This document shows, piece after piece, positions 43,185 through 51,771 of a stretch of DNA of 64,000 bases (its first letter is position 1; each line of letters opens with the position of its first letter). Source of the stretch: Streptacidiphilus sp. ASG 303 (GTDB lineage Bacteria > Actinomycetota > Actinomycetes > Streptomycetales > Streptomycetaceae); contig NZ_JAJLRA010000029.1 of assembly GCF_020991365.1 (NCBI RefSeq), forward strand, positions 1 through 64,000, given 5' to 3'. A program made the position numbers and the translations under genes. The notes below the pieces were generated by a model, which was not told the origin of the DNA, ran no database searches, and saw only the letters and a list, made by a program, of their open reading frames with translations.

Positions 43185-44135
43185 CTACCGGCCGGCGTGG
43201 AGGCGCGTGCCGGCCGGCGGGGAGGCCGCCGCGCCGGTGGCCGCCGCGTCCGGGAGCGGGGCGGGCACGGAGACGGGGTAGCCCGCCCGCACGGGGGCGT
43301 TGAGCGGGGAGAGCTCGCCCGCGTCGAAGGCGCCGCCGGTGTCGGCGACCGGGCTGACGCTGGTGCCGTACGGCTCGTCCGCGGGCGCGTCCACCGCGCC
43401 CACGCCGCCGAAGCCGGTGAGGGCCACCGCGGCCACCGAGAAGGCGCCCGCCGCCGCGAAGGCGAACCGCCGGCCCCGAGCCGGGGACGGCCGCGCCGAA
43501 CGCTCGGCGGCCGTGCCCGCGGGCCTGCGGTCGGGGGGCGCCACCGCGTTGCGCAGCCGGGCCAGCGGGCGCAGGTCGCCGCCGCGCTGCACGGTCCGGG
43601 GGTCGGGCCCGGGCAGGGGGGTGCCCGCGCCCAGCGCCCCGGTGCCGAAGGCCGCACCGCCGCCGAAGGGCGTACCGCTTCCGAAGGGGTCGGCGCCCCG
43701 GCCGAAGGACCCGCCGTCGAGCCTGCTGCCGCCGAGGGTGCCGCCGTCGCCGTCGGGCCGGTCGGCGCCGACCGCCAGCAGCCGGGCCGTCAGCAGCGCG
43801 GAGGGCCCGGGCGTCCCGGCGCCGGCCAGCAGCTGCTTGACCGCGCGGGCGTCCTCCGCCTCGGCGAGGCAGTCGGGGCAGGTCGCCAGGTGGGCCTGCA
43901 CCCGGTCCCTGGCCTCGTGGTCGAGTTCGCCGTCGACGAAGCCGTCGAGCCGGTCGCCCAGGTGGTGCCGGCCGGCGGACTGCTCGGACGCGGGGGCCGC
44001 GCCGACCCGGGTGAGCTCCACGAGGGAGCCGGGGCGCTGCTGCTCCTCGGCGGCGGCGTCCTTCCCGGCGTGCTGCTTCCCGGCGTGCTGCGGCCTGCTG
44101 CGGCGCCCCGACCCGGTGTGGCGCTCAGCGCTCAC
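43185..44135 (-). CDS. Anti-sigma factor with zinc-binding domain
   Basis: The 316-residue protein contains a zf-HC2 zinc-binding anti-sigma domain near residues 58-95: [20 protein letters not shown] followed by [13 protein letters not shown]. The H-x3-C-x2-C motif is the site that senses redox in ZAS proteins. A membrane segment lies later ([20 protein letters not shown]), preceded by a long low-complexity Gly/Pro linker. The GTG at 44135 overlaps the sigE stop (GTGA), so the two proteins are made together. It should hold SigE inactive until envelope stress releases it. Confidence 0.9.
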   Translation of the reverse strand: MSAERHTGSGRRSRPQHAGKQHAGKDAAAEEQQRPGSLVELTRVGAAPASEQSAGRHHLGDRLDGFVDGELDHEARDRVQAHLATCPDCLAEAEDARAVKQLLAGAGTPGPSALLTARLLAVGADRPDGDGGTLGGSRLDGGSFGRGADPFGSGTPFGGGAAFGTGALGAGTPLPGPDPRTVQRGGDLRPLARLRNAVAPPDRRPAGTAAERSARPSPARGRRFAFAAAGAFSVAAVALTGFGGVGAVDAPADEPYGTSVSPVADTGGAFDAGELSPLNAPVRAGYPVSVPAPLPDAAATGAAASPPAGTRLHAGR

Positions 44136-44986
44136 GACGGCCTCCGTCCCGTGTCACCGGAGGATGCGGGGGGCGCGGCGGTCGCGGCCGCCGCGGCGGG
44201 GCCGGAGCCCCCGCGCCGGGACCGGCCCGGGGCGGAGCCCGGCGCGCGGTGCCGCAGCGCGGAGCGCAGGTGGGAGCGGCCGCGGTGGATGCGGCTGCGG
44301 ACGGTGCCGAGCTTCACCCCGAGCGTGGCGGCGATCTCCTCGTACGACAGGCCCTCGATGTCGCAGAGCACGACGGCGGCCCGGAACTCCGGCGCCAGCG
44401 TGTCGAGCGCCTGCTGCACGTCGGCGTCGAAGTGGTTGTCGTGGAAGTGCTGGGCCGGGCTCGGGTCGCGGCTGGGCAGCCGCTCGGCGGCGTCGTCGCC
44501 CAGCGCGTCGAAGCGGATCCGCTGGCGGCGGCGCACCATGTCGAGGAAGAGGTTGGTCGTGATGCGGTGCAGCCAGCCCTCGAAGGTGCCGGGCGTGTAG
44601 GTGGAGAGCGAGCGGAAGACCCGGACGAAGACCTCCTGGGTGAGGTCCTCGGCGTCGTGCTGGTTGCCGGTCAGCCGGTACGCGAGGCGGTACACCCGGG
44701 CGCTGTGCGCCTGGACGATCTCCTCCCAGCTGGGCGGCGTCCAGGCCTGCGCGTCGGCGCCCTCGGCGAAGGCGGCCGTGGCGGGCGTCCCCTGGTGCGG
44801 GATCGCCGTCTGCGGGGCCGCCGGCAGGTCGGCGGAGGGCTCGTCGGCGGGGGACTGCGCAGGCTGGTTCATCACGGGCTCCGGCGTACGGGCCGACGCT
44901 GCGCTGCGGAAGTGCCGCCGCACAGGGGCGCCGCCCTCAGCCACACCTCCTCGGTCGGCTCTTCTGCCCAGCAGGGCCACCACCAT
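44132..44986 (-). CDS. sigE: ECF RNA polymerase sigma factor SigE
   Basis: The 284-residue sigma factor has sigma region 2 ([20 protein letters not shown] and [20 protein letters not shown]) and sigma region 4 ([20 protein letters not shown] then [20 protein letters not shown]). The long N-terminus begins MVVALLGRR, and similar MVxALL starts recur in streptomycete relatives, so ATG 44986 is kept; ATG 44872 is the alternative. It directs RNA polymerase to envelope-stress promoters. Its stop overlaps the start of the anti-sigma gene, and htrA and tatB follow, matching the mycobacterial sigE-rseA-htrA-tatB arrangement. The basic tail after region 4 is low-complexity. Confidence 0.93.
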   Translation of the reverse strand: MVVALLGRRADRGGVAEGGAPVRRHFRSAASARTPEPVMNQPAQSPADEPSADLPAAPQTAIPHQGTPATAAFAEGADAQAWTPPSWEEIVQAHSARVYRLAYRLTGNQHDAEDLTQEVFVRVFRSLSTYTPGTFEGWLHRITTNLFLDMVRRRQRIRFDALGDDAAERLPSRDPSPAQHFHDNHFDADVQQALDTLAPEFRAAVVLCDIEGLSYEEIAATLGVKLGTVRSRIHRGRSHLRSALRHRAPGSAPGRSRRGGSGPAAAAATAAPPASSGDTGRRPS

Positions 44987-45066
44987 ATCCGCCTCGCCCG
45001 TCAGTTCCGGATAAAGCCCGTTTCACACGCTCGGACCGTCACGGGGGCCGTTCGCCTCCGTATCCG

Positions 45067-45798
45067 GTGAACGCACCGCCGTCGGACGCGGTTCCCGGGA
45101 CGGCCAGTAACCTGTGGCTGGAAATATCGACATCGACTTCGGCCAGGTCCCTGACGGAGGCAGCCATCACCGGCTTCGGGCTCGCGGGCGTGGCCCTCGC
45201 CGACACCTTCGTCGGGGAGGACGACGCCCTGGCACACGCCCGCGCACGGGCCGCGCGCGCCGGGGTGCGGGCGATAGGGCCGGGCGGCGGCGCCTGCCTG
45301 CGGCTGCTCGCGGCGGCGCTGGGGGCCAAGGCGGTCGCGGAGATCGGCACCGGCGCCGGGGTGTCCGGCGTGTACCTGCTGCGCGGGATGCGGCCCGACG
45401 GGGTGCTGACCACGGTCGACCCCGAGCCGGACCGGCAGCAGCTGGCCCGCGAGGCCTACGCGGCGGCCGGGTTCGCCGCCAACCGATCCCGGCTCATCGC
45501 CGGACGGGCGCTGGAGGTGCTGCCCCGGCTCGCGGACGGCCAGTACGACCTGGTGTTCTGCGACGGGGACGCGGCGGAGTCCCGCGAGTACCTCGCAGAA
45601 TCGTTGCGCCTGCTGCGGCCGGGCGGGATGGTCTGCTTCGAGGGCGTCTTCCAGGAGGGCCGGCTGGCCGACCCGGGGCTGCGCGACGCCCAGACCCACG
45701 CGGTGCGGGAGCTGGTGCGGGTGGTCCGGGAGAGCGACGCCCTGCTGCCGGCGCTGCTGCCGGTGAGCGACGGGCTGCTCTGCGCGGTCCGGCGCTGA
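45067..45798 (+). CDS. SAM-dependent O-methyltransferase
   Basis: The core of this 243-residue protein is a class I methyltransferase of the caffeoyl-CoA O-methyltransferase type: AVAEIGTGAGVSGVYLLRGM binds SAM, DGVLTTVDPEPDRQQLARE follows, and YDLVFCDGDAAESREYLAES contains the catalytic-site DGD. The substrate is unknown. The start is uncertain. GTG 45067 gives an extra 32 residues with weak protein character, whereas ACGGAGG at 45153-45159 suggests initiation near the ITGFGLAGVALAD segment, where only non-standard codons are available. It is divergent from sigE, as a methyltransferase gene also is in mycobacteria. Confidence 0.85.
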   Translation: MNAPPSDAVPGTASNLWLEISTSTSARSLTEAAITGFGLAGVALADTFVGEDDALAHARARAARAGVRAIGPGGGACLRLLAAALGAKAVAEIGTGAGVSGVYLLRGMRPDGVLTTVDPEPDRQQLAREAYAAAGFAANRSRLIAGRALEVLPRLADGQYDLVFCDGDAAESREYLAESLRLLRPGGMVCFEGVFQEGRLADPGLRDAQTHAVRELVRVVRESDALLPALLPVSDGLLCAVRR

Positions 45799-45959
45799 GG
45801 CCGGTCGGGCACTGGTGCCGGTCCGGCGCTGAGGCCTGGCGGGCGCGCGGGTTCCGGGGCCGCGGGCGGTCCGGTACCGGGGGTTCCGGTACCGGGGGTT
45901 CCGGGGCGCCGGCCGCCCGGAGGGGCGCGGCCGGGCGCCGCACCCGCTGCCGCACACAC

Positions 45960-45997
45960 CGAGGCCCCGCCGGGACGTCCGTCCCGGCGGGGCCTCG
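45960..45997. terminator. Hairpin between convergent genes
   Basis: A perfect 17-bp stem (45960-45976 with 45981-45997), arm CGAGGCCCCGCCGGGAC and loop GTCC. Just before it, CCGGTACCGGGGGTT occurs twice in tandem (about 45870-45900). Confidence 0.8.
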
Positions 45998-46051
45998 CCG
46001 CTCTCGCGGAGGGGAAGGGCCGGCCGCCTCAGCCGCAGGCCTTCCGCAGGC

Positions 46052-46219
46052 TCAGCCGCAGGCCTTCTTCAGGGCCTCGCCCAGCGCGTCGGCCTCGTCG
46101 GGCGTGAGCTCGACGACGAGCCGACCGCCGCCCTCGAGCGGAACTCGCATGACGATGCCCCGCCCCTCCTTGGTCACCTCGAGCGGGCCGTCGCCCGTCC
46201 GCGGCTTCATGGCCGCCAT
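46052..46219 (-). CDS. DUF3117 family protein
   Basis: A 55-residue protein MAAMKPRTGDGPLEVTKEGR continuing IVMRVPLEGGGRLVVELTPD and a short helix DALGEALKK. This almost invariant sequence is typical of DUF3117, found throughout actinobacteria. It is predicted to be a small beta-barrel or sheet protein with no assigned function. The ATG at 46219 has GGAAGGGG upstream, and a good promoter lies about 80 nt further up. It sits near tag and the DivIVA-like gene, as its homologue does in mycobacteria. Confidence 0.92.
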   Translation of the reverse strand: MAAMKPRTGDGPLEVTKEGRGIVMRVPLEGGGRLVVELTPDEADALGEALKKACG

Positions 46220-46301
46220 GCTCGTTCCCCTTCCTGCAACCTGCTCATCGACGTACCGCCGGTCCGTCCACCGCCGGTATCGAACGCATTGATCGGAGAC
46301 C

Positions 46302-46332
46302 ATTATCCCGCATGAGAAGGCCCGATGACCAA
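46302..46332 (-). promoter_or_regulatory. Promoter of the DUF3117 gene
   Basis: On the reverse strand, TTGGTC (46332-46327) and GATAAT (46307-46302) form -35 and -10 boxes 19 nt apart. It is a near-consensus vegetative promoter in an otherwise GC-rich 438-nt region between DUF3117 and the enoyl-CoA hydratase gene. The rest of that region (46333-46657) shows no supported gene. Confidence 0.6.
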
Positions 46333-46657
46333 CATCACTCTTCGCGCATCCGCAGCCACCAGCCCCCAAACCTGCCCATTCCGTCGTCCGGACGCCGGAA
46401 GAACGCGCAACGGGGAGGCCCCGGAAGCGGCGGCGGCCGCTCCCGTCCGGACCGCCTCCGGCCACCTCCGGCGGCCCTCCGGCCGCCGCCGGGCCGCCGC
46501 CGGGCGCCGCCCCGCACCGCGGTCCGGGCCGGACCGGCCGGGGTGCCGCACGTCACACTGACGCGACCCGGTCCGGCTCCGGCATGCTGGCCGTGATCCC
46601 ACCCGCAGGACCGCGTCCCCACCGGAGCGCGCCCCCACAGGACAGGACAGACACGCC

Positions 46658-47461
46658 ATGGCCGACAGCCCCGTGCTGTACGAACGCGACGGCGGCCTCG
46701 CCGTCGTCGTCATCAACCGCCCGGACGCGATGAACGCGCTGGACACGCCGACCAAGGTGGCGCTGCGCGACACCGTCGCGGCCGCGGCGGAGGACCCGGG
46801 GGTGCGCGCGGTGCTGCTCACCGGCGCCGGGGACCGGGCGTTCTGCGTCGGGCAGGACCTCAAGGAGCACATCGGCAGCCTCGCCCGGGCGCGGGAGGGC
46901 GGCGGTCCGGCGCTGGCCACCGTCGCCGAGCACTACAACCCCCTGGTCAGGGCGCTGGCCGGGATGCGCAAGCCGACCGTGGCGGCGGTCAACGGGGTGG
47001 CCGCCGGGGCAGGGGCGTCCCTCGCGTTCGCCTGCGACTTCCGGATCGTCGCCGACACGGCGGGCTTCAACACCTCCTTCGCGGGCGTCGCGCTGACCGC
47101 CGACTCCGGCGCGTCCTGGACGCTGCCGCGCCTGGTCGGGCACGCGCGGGCGACCGAGCTGCTGATGATGCCGCGCACGGTGAAGGCGCCGGAGGCGCTG
47201 GAGATCGGCCTGGCCACCCGGGTGGTCCCGGCGGCGGAGCTGGCCGCCGCCGCCCGCGACTTCGCCCGCCGCCTGGCCGAGGGGCCGACGGTGGCGCTGG
47301 GCGCCCTCAAGGAGTCCGTCGACTTCGGCTGGTCGCACTCGCTCGCCGAGGCGCTGGAGAAGGAGGACGAGCTCCAGACCCGGGCCGGCGCCTCGGAGGA
47401 CCACGCGATCGCCGTCCGGGCGTTCCTCGCCAAGGAGAAGCCCGAGTACCTGGGCCGCTAG
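46658..47461 (+). CDS. Enoyl-CoA hydratase/isomerase family protein
   Basis: A 267-residue crotonase-fold enzyme. VVVINRPDAMNALDTPTKVA is the N-terminal family block; LTGAGDRAFCVGQDLKEHIG and KPTVAAVNGVAAGAGASLAF form the oxyanion hole and CoA pocket. GFNTSFAGVALTADSGASWT follows. The position equivalent to the second catalytic Glu of hydratases is Asp in the TADSGASW stretch, which resembles PaaG-type isomerases rather than hydratases. It acts on CoA thioesters in fatty-acid or phenylacetate-type catabolism. It stands between two reverse-strand genes. Confidence 0.9.
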   Translation: MADSPVLYERDGGLAVVVINRPDAMNALDTPTKVALRDTVAAAAEDPGVRAVLLTGAGDRAFCVGQDLKEHIGSLARAREGGGPALATVAEHYNPLVRALAGMRKPTVAAVNGVAAGAGASLAFACDFRIVADTAGFNTSFAGVALTADSGASWTLPRLVGHARATELLMMPRTVKAPEALEIGLATRVVPAAELAAAARDFARRLAEGPTVALGALKESVDFGWSHSLAEALEKEDELQTRAGASEDHAIAVRAFLAKEKPEYLGR

Positions 47462-47513
47462 CCCGCCGGGCGGCGGGCGCGGTGGCCCGCCGGGCGCCGG
47501 GGGCGGTCGCCCG

Positions 47514-48101
47514 TCAGGCGGCGGGCGCCGCCCCGCCCCGGAACCGGCAGTCGGCCAGGTGGTCGTCGACCAGCCCGCACGCCTGCATGAGCGCGTAGGC
47601 GGTGGTGGGCCCCACGAAGCGGAAGCCGCGGCGCTTGAGCTCCTTCGCGAGCGCCGCGGACTCCGGGGTGGCGGCCGGCACGTCGGCGAGGGTGCGCGGC
47701 GCCGGGCGGCCGGGGTCGCCCGCGTACGACCAGACCAGCGCGTCCAGGCCGTCGGGCAGCTCCAGGGCGGCGCGGGCGTTGGAGACCGCCGCGTCGATCT
47801 TGGCGCGGTTGCGGATGATGCCGGGGTCCTGCAGCAGCCGCTCGCGGTCGGCCTCGGTGAAGGCCGCGACCCGCTCGATCACGAAGCCGGCGAAGGCGGC
47901 GCGGAAGCCCTCCCGGCGGCGCAGGATCGTGATCCACGACAGGCCGGACTGGAAGGCCTCCAGGCAGACCCGCTCGAAGAGCGCGTCGTCGCCGCGGACC
48001 GGGCGCCCCCACTCGGTGTCGTGGTAGGCCCGGTAGTCCTCGGCGGAGAGGCCCCAGGGGCAGCGCAGCAGCCCGTCGGGGCCGGCGGCTGCGGCGCTCA
48101 C
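47514..48101 (-). CDS. tag: DNA-3-methyladenine glycosylase I
   Basis: The 195-residue enzyme removes 3-methyladenine from alkylated DNA. LRCPWGLSAEDYRAYHDTEW is the conserved start with the zinc Cys and His; the C-terminal CGLVDDHLADC supplies further zinc-ligand candidates. LEAFQSGLSWITILRRREGF and NRAKIDAAVSNARAALEL are family blocks that form the HhH-like fold and base pocket. GTG 48101 overlaps the stop of the DivIVA-like gene, so the two are co-translated. Confidence 0.93.
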   Translation of the reverse strand: MSAAAAGPDGLLRCPWGLSAEDYRAYHDTEWGRPVRGDDALFERVCLEAFQSGLSWITILRRREGFRAAFAGFVIERVAAFTEADRERLLQDPGIIRNRAKIDAAVSNARAALELPDGLDALVWSYAGDPGRPAPRTLADVPAATPESAALAKELKRRGFRFVGPTTAYALMQACGLVDDHLADCRFRGGAAPAA

Positions 48102-48514
48102 GCCCGGTCCTCCGGGGTGCCGGACGCGGGGCCGCCGGGCGTCGTGCCGCCCGGCCGGGGGGCGTCCTCGCGGGACGCGGGGGCGTGCGGCGCGGAGGCG
48201 GGCCCGGCCTGGTCGGACCAGGAGCCCCGGCCGCCCGCCGCGGCGGCCTCCAGCTCGGCGATGCGGGCGTCGCGCAGGGCCAGTTCGGCACCGAGCCGGT
48301 CGAGGACGTCGTCGACCTCGTCCATGCGGTAGCCGCGCAGCGCCATCGGCAGCCGCAGCCCGTCGACGTCGCCCCGGTCCAGGGGACGGTCCCGGGGCAG
48401 CACGGGGACGAGCCGGTCGTGCACGGCCTCGGGCATCGACCCGCCGGCGCCCAGCGCCACCAGGGCGGCCACGCCCACCACCACGGCCATACCCGCCACG
48501 ATCAACCAGAACAC
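48098..48514 (-). CDS. Membrane-anchored DivIVA-like protein
   Basis: A 138-residue protein with one N-terminal membrane segment (MFWLIVAGMAVVVGVAALVA) and a single DivIVA-type repeat, LRGYRMDEVDDVLDRLGAEL, followed by a short coil and a disordered Pro/Ala tail. DivIVA-domain proteins mark curved membranes and growth zones. The FRxxxRGYxxxEVDxFL pattern is recognisable but shortened, so the role is uncertain. It overlaps tag by 4 nt. Homologues sit beside tag in mycobacteria too. Confidence 0.88.
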   Translation of the reverse strand: MFWLIVAGMAVVVGVAALVALGAGGSMPEAVHDRLVPVLPRDRPLDRGDVDGLRLPMALRGYRMDEVDDVLDRLGAELALRDARIAELEAAAAGGRGSWSDQAGPASAPHAPASREDAPRPGGTTPGGPASGTPEDRA

Positions 48515-48689
48515 GATCCGCTCCTCCCGGTCACCCCCGCGCCGCCGCGTGGAGGATCATGGTCCCTGGCAGGGCCCCCGGGCCATCATCGCGCACGCGC
48601 GGTGACCATCATGGACCACCTCGGCGCGGACCGGGACGGCACGGGCCGTCGCGGGCCGCACGGGCCGGCAGCCGGATTCTGGAGGACGC

Positions 48690-49553
48690 GTGGCACTCAG
48701 GCTCGGACGGTGCGAGTTCGGCGACGACGACCTCGTCGTCATGGCGATCGTCAACCGGACGCCCGACTCCTTCTTCGACCGCGGCGCGACCTTCGCCGAC
48801 GAGGCCGCCTTCGCCGCCGCCGACCGCGCGGTGGCCGAGGGCGCCGCGATCCTCGACATCGGCGGGGTGAAGGCCGGCCCCGGCGAGGAGGTCACCGTCG
48901 AGGAGGAGCTGCGGCGCACGGTGCCGTTCGTGGCCGAGCTGCGCAGGCGCCACCCGGAGGTGGTGATCAGCGTGGACACCTGGCGGCACGAGGTGGGCGA
49001 GGCGGTCTGCGAGGCGGGCGCGGACCTGCTGAACGACGCCTGGGGCGGGGTGGACCCGAAGCTGGCCGAGGTGGCCGCCCGGTACGACGCGGGCCTCGTC
49101 TGCACCCACGCGGGCGGCGCCGAGCCCCGCACCCGGCCGCACCGCGTGGGCTACGAGGACGTCATGGCGGACATCCTGCGGGTCACCACCGGGCTGGCGG
49201 AGCGGGCGGTCGCCCTCGGCGTGCGGCGGGACGCCGTGGTCATCGACCCCGGCCACGACTTCGGCAAGAACACCCGCCACTCGCTGGAGGCCACCCGCCG
49301 CCTGCCGGAGATGACGGCGACCGGCTGGCCGGTGCTGGTGTCGCTCTCCAACAAGGACTTCGTCGGCGAGACCCTGGACCGGCCGGTCGACGGGCGGCTG
49401 CTGGGCACGCTGGCGGCCACCGCGGTCTCCGCCTGGCTGGGCGCCCGGATCTACCGGGCGCACCAGGTGGCGGAGACCCGGCAGGTCCTGGACATGGTCG
49501 CGTCGATCCGCGGCACCCGGCCGCCGGCGGTGGCCCGCCGGGGCCTGGCCTGA
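48690..49553 (+). CDS. folP2: Dihydropteroate synthase-like protein (FolP2 type)
   Basis: The 287-residue TIM-barrel protein starts at GTG 48690 with the pterin-binding VMAIVNRTPDSFFDRGATFA block. In canonical dihydropteroate synthase the next loop is GGESTRPG; here it is LDIGGVKAGPGEEVTVEEEL, which loses the Ser-Thr-Arg that binds phosphate and p-aminobenzoate. This altered loop marks the actinobacterial FolP2 group, whose mycobacterial member is thought not to make dihydropteroate. VISVDTWRHEVGEAVCEAGA, LLNDAWGG and VIDPGHDFGKN are conserved. A related function in tetrahydrofolate or other pterin chemistry is possible. Confidence 0.88.
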   Translation: MALRLGRCEFGDDDLVVMAIVNRTPDSFFDRGATFADEAAFAAADRAVAEGAAILDIGGVKAGPGEEVTVEEELRRTVPFVAELRRRHPEVVISVDTWRHEVGEAVCEAGADLLNDAWGGVDPKLAEVAARYDAGLVCTHAGGAEPRTRPHRVGYEDVMADILRVTTGLAERAVALGVRRDAVVIDPGHDFGKNTRHSLEATRRLPEMTATGWPVLVSLSNKDFVGETLDRPVDGRLLGTLAATAVSAWLGARIYRAHQVAETRQVLDMVASIRGTRPPAVARRGLA

Positions 49554-49560
49554 CGCGGCG

Positions 49561-49600
49561 CCCCGGGCCCCGGCCGGCCCCGGCCGTCCGGGGCCCGGGG
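49561..49600. terminator. Hairpin between convergent genes
   Basis: CCCCGGGCCCCGG and CCGGGGCCCGGGG form a perfect 13-bp stem with a 14-nt loop between folP2 and the LOG-family gene. Confidence 0.65.
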
Positions 49601-49605
49601 GCCCC

Positions 49606-50523
49606 TCAGCACTCCTCGACGTTCTCCTCGAAGGCCGCGTACGCCGCCGCCTCGGCGGTCTCCTGGGCGGAGACGCCGTTGCGCCGCCGGGCGTCCTCGA
49701 TCACCTTCATCACCTCGGCCACGTCGTCGGTGACGTGGAAGAGGTCCAGGTCGGCGGGGGACGCCTTGCCCTCGGCGACGAGGGTGCCGCGCAGCCACTC
49801 GACCAGGCCGCCCCAGTAGGCGGTGCCGAAGAGCACCACCGGGAACCGGGTGACCTTGCGGGTCTGCACCAGGGTCAGCGCCTCGAAGAGCTCGTCGAGG
49901 GTCCCGAAGCCGCCCGGCAGCACCACGAAGGCCTGGGAGTACTTCACGAACATCGTCTTGCGGACGAAGAAGTACCGGAAGTTGAGCCCCAGGTCGACGT
50001 ACTCGTTGAGCCCCTGCTCGAAGGGGAGCTCGATGCCGAGGCCCACCGACACGCCGCCGGCCTCGGAGGCGCCCCGGTTGGCGGCCTCCATCGCCCCGGG
50101 CCCGCCGCCGGTGATCACCGTGTAGCCGGCCCGGGCGAGCGCCCGGCCGACCTCGACGCCCGTCCGGTACTCCTCCGAGTCGCGGGGGGTGCGGGCGGAG
50201 CCGAAGACGCTCACCGCGGACGGCAGCTCGGCCAGCGCGCCGAAGCCCTCGACGAACTCGGAGGTGATCCGCAGCACCCGCCAGGGGTCGGTGTGCAGCC
50301 AGTCCGTGGGGCCGGTGGTGTCCAGCAGCCGCTGGTCGGTGGTCTGCGCCCCGACGCGGCCGCGCCGCAGCAGCAGCGGCCCCTGCTGGCGCTCCGGCCA
50401 GCGGTGGCGCCCCGGCGGACCCGCCGCCGGGACCGCCGGTCCCCGACCGTTCGGCAGCGCCTCGCGCAGCCCGTCGCCCTGCCCGTCGCCCGGGCCCGTT
50501 CCCTGCCCACCAGTGCCGTTCAT
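49606..50523 (-). CDS. LOG-family (TIGR00730) nucleotide 5'-monophosphate phosphoribohydrolase
   Basis: The 305-residue protein has the lysine-decarboxylase-like Rossmann fold. SAVSVFGSARTPRDSEEYRT and VITGGGPGAMEAANRGA bind nucleotide, and the signature PGGFGTLDELFEALTLVQTR carries the PGGxGTxxE active-site motif. LOG enzymes release free bases such as cytokinins from nucleotide monophosphates. The N-terminal 75 residues are low-complexity and lie outside the fold. The gene ends the block next to dapE on the same strand. Confidence 0.9.
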   Translation of the reverse strand: MNGTGGQGTGPGDGQGDGLREALPNGRGPAVPAAGPPGRHRWPERQQGPLLLRRGRVGAQTTDQRLLDTTGPTDWLHTDPWRVLRITSEFVEGFGALAELPSAVSVFGSARTPRDSEEYRTGVEVGRALARAGYTVITGGGPGAMEAANRGASEAGGVSVGLGIELPFEQGLNEYVDLGLNFRYFFVRKTMFVKYSQAFVVLPGGFGTLDELFEALTLVQTRKVTRFPVVLFGTAYWGGLVEWLRGTLVAEGKASPADLDLFHVTDDVAEVMKVIEDARRRNGVSAQETAEAAAYAAFEENVEEC

Positions 50524-50575
50524 GCAGGAAGGGTAGTGGCGCCGGGGCCCGGACGGGGGCGGACGGGCCCGGACG

Positions 50576-51658
50576 TCAGGCGGTGAGCCACTCCCGCAGG
50601 CGGCGCTCGCACGCGGCGACGGCCGCGAGCGAGCAGTGCTCCTCGCGCTTGTGGGCGAGGTTCGGCTCGCCGGGGCCGTAGTTCACGGCGGGGATGCCGA
50701 GGCCGGCGAAGCGGGCGACGTCGGTCCAGCCGTACTTGGCCCGCGGCTCGCCGCCGGTGGCCGCGAGGAAGGCCTTGGCCGCCGGGTGGGCGAGGCCGGG
50801 CAGGGCGCCGGGGGCCGCGTCGGTGACCTCGACGTCGTAGCCGTCCAGGACCTCCCGGACGTGCGCCTCGGCCTGCGCCACCGTGCGGTCCGGCGCGAAG
50901 CGGAAGTTCACGGTGACGGTGCACAGGTCGGGGATGACGTTGCCGGCCACGCCGCCCTCGATCCCCACCGCGTTGAGGCCCTCGCGGTACTCCAGGCCGT
51001 CGATCTCCACCCGCCGCGGCCGGTAGGCGGCCAGCCGCGTGAGCAGCTCGCCGGTGCGGTGGACGGCGTTGTCGCCGAGCCAGCTGCGGGCGGCGTGCGC
51101 CCGCTGCCCGGTGACCCGGACCCGCACCCGCAGGGTGCCCTGGCAGCCGCCCTCCACGACGGCGCCGCTGGGCTCCAGCAGCACGGCGAAGTCGCCGTGC
51201 AGCCACTCGGGCCGCTCGCGGGCGAGGTGGCCGAGGCCGTTGCGGGAGGCCTCGACCTCCTCGCAGTCGTAGAAGACGAAGGTGAGGTCGCGGTTGGGCT
51301 CCGGGACGGTGGCGGCGATCCGCAGCTGCACGGCGACGCCGGACTTCATGTCGGAGGTGCCGCAGCCGTGGAGCAGGTCGCCCTCGACGCGGGAGGGCAG
51401 GTTGTCGGCGATCGGCACGGTGTCCAGGTGCCCGGCGAGCACCACCCGCTCGGCGCGGCCGAGGGAGGTGCGGGCGACCACGTTGTTGCCGTACCGGTCC
51501 ACGGCCAGGTGGGGCAGGGTGCGCAGCGCCGCCTCCACCGCGTCGGCGACGGCCTTCTCGTCCCCGCTGACGGACGGGATGTCGACGAGCTGCGCGGTGA
51601 GCGCGCCGCCGTCCAGGGAGAGGTCGAGGAGGGCGGGGGCGGGCCGGTGATCGCTCAT
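50576..51658 (-). CDS. dapE: Succinyl-diaminopimelate desuccinylase
   Basis: A 360-residue M20-family zinc amidohydrolase that removes succinate from N-succinyl-L,L-diaminopimelate in lysine and peptidoglycan synthesis. [19 protein letters not shown] holds the first zinc His and Asp; [20 protein letters not shown] gives the bridging Asp; [10 protein letters not shown] gives the catalytic Glu pair; [13 protein letters not shown] follows; and [11 protein letters not shown]-like C-terminal residues supply the last His. It is paired in pathway with dapC at 55244-56392. ATG 51658 lies divergent from the transglycosylase-like gene. Confidence 0.93.
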   Translation of the reverse strand: MSDHRPAPALLDLSLDGGALTAQLVDIPSVSGDEKAVADAVEAALRTLPHLAVDRYGNNVVARTSLGRAERVVLAGHLDTVPIADNLPSRVEGDLLHGCGTSDMKSGVAVQLRIAATVPEPNRDLTFVFYDCEEVEASRNGLGHLARERPEWLHGDFAVLLEPSGAVVEGGCQGTLRVRVRVTGQRAHAARSWLGDNAVHRTGELLTRLAAYRPRRVEIDGLEYREGLNAVGIEGGVAGNVIPDLCTVTVNFRFAPDRTVAQAEAHVREVLDGYDVEVTDAAPGALPGLAHPAAKAFLAATGGEPRAKYGWTDVARFAGLGIPAVNYGPGEPNLAHKREEHCSLAAVAACERRLREWLTA

Positions 51659-51771
51659 GCGACCACCCTAACGAAGGCCCGTCGGGGGCCGGCCGCACCT
51701 CGTGCTCCGCCGCGGCCTGCCGGTACCTTGGGTGGCCGCAGGGCAGGGAGGGCAGGGAGGGACGGCGTCCG

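Noticed and set aside
46312-46596. A small forward-strand gene upstream of the enoyl-CoA hydratase
   Set aside because: It overlaps the DUF3117 promoter zone and has the Pro/Arg-rich composition of random GC-rich DNA.
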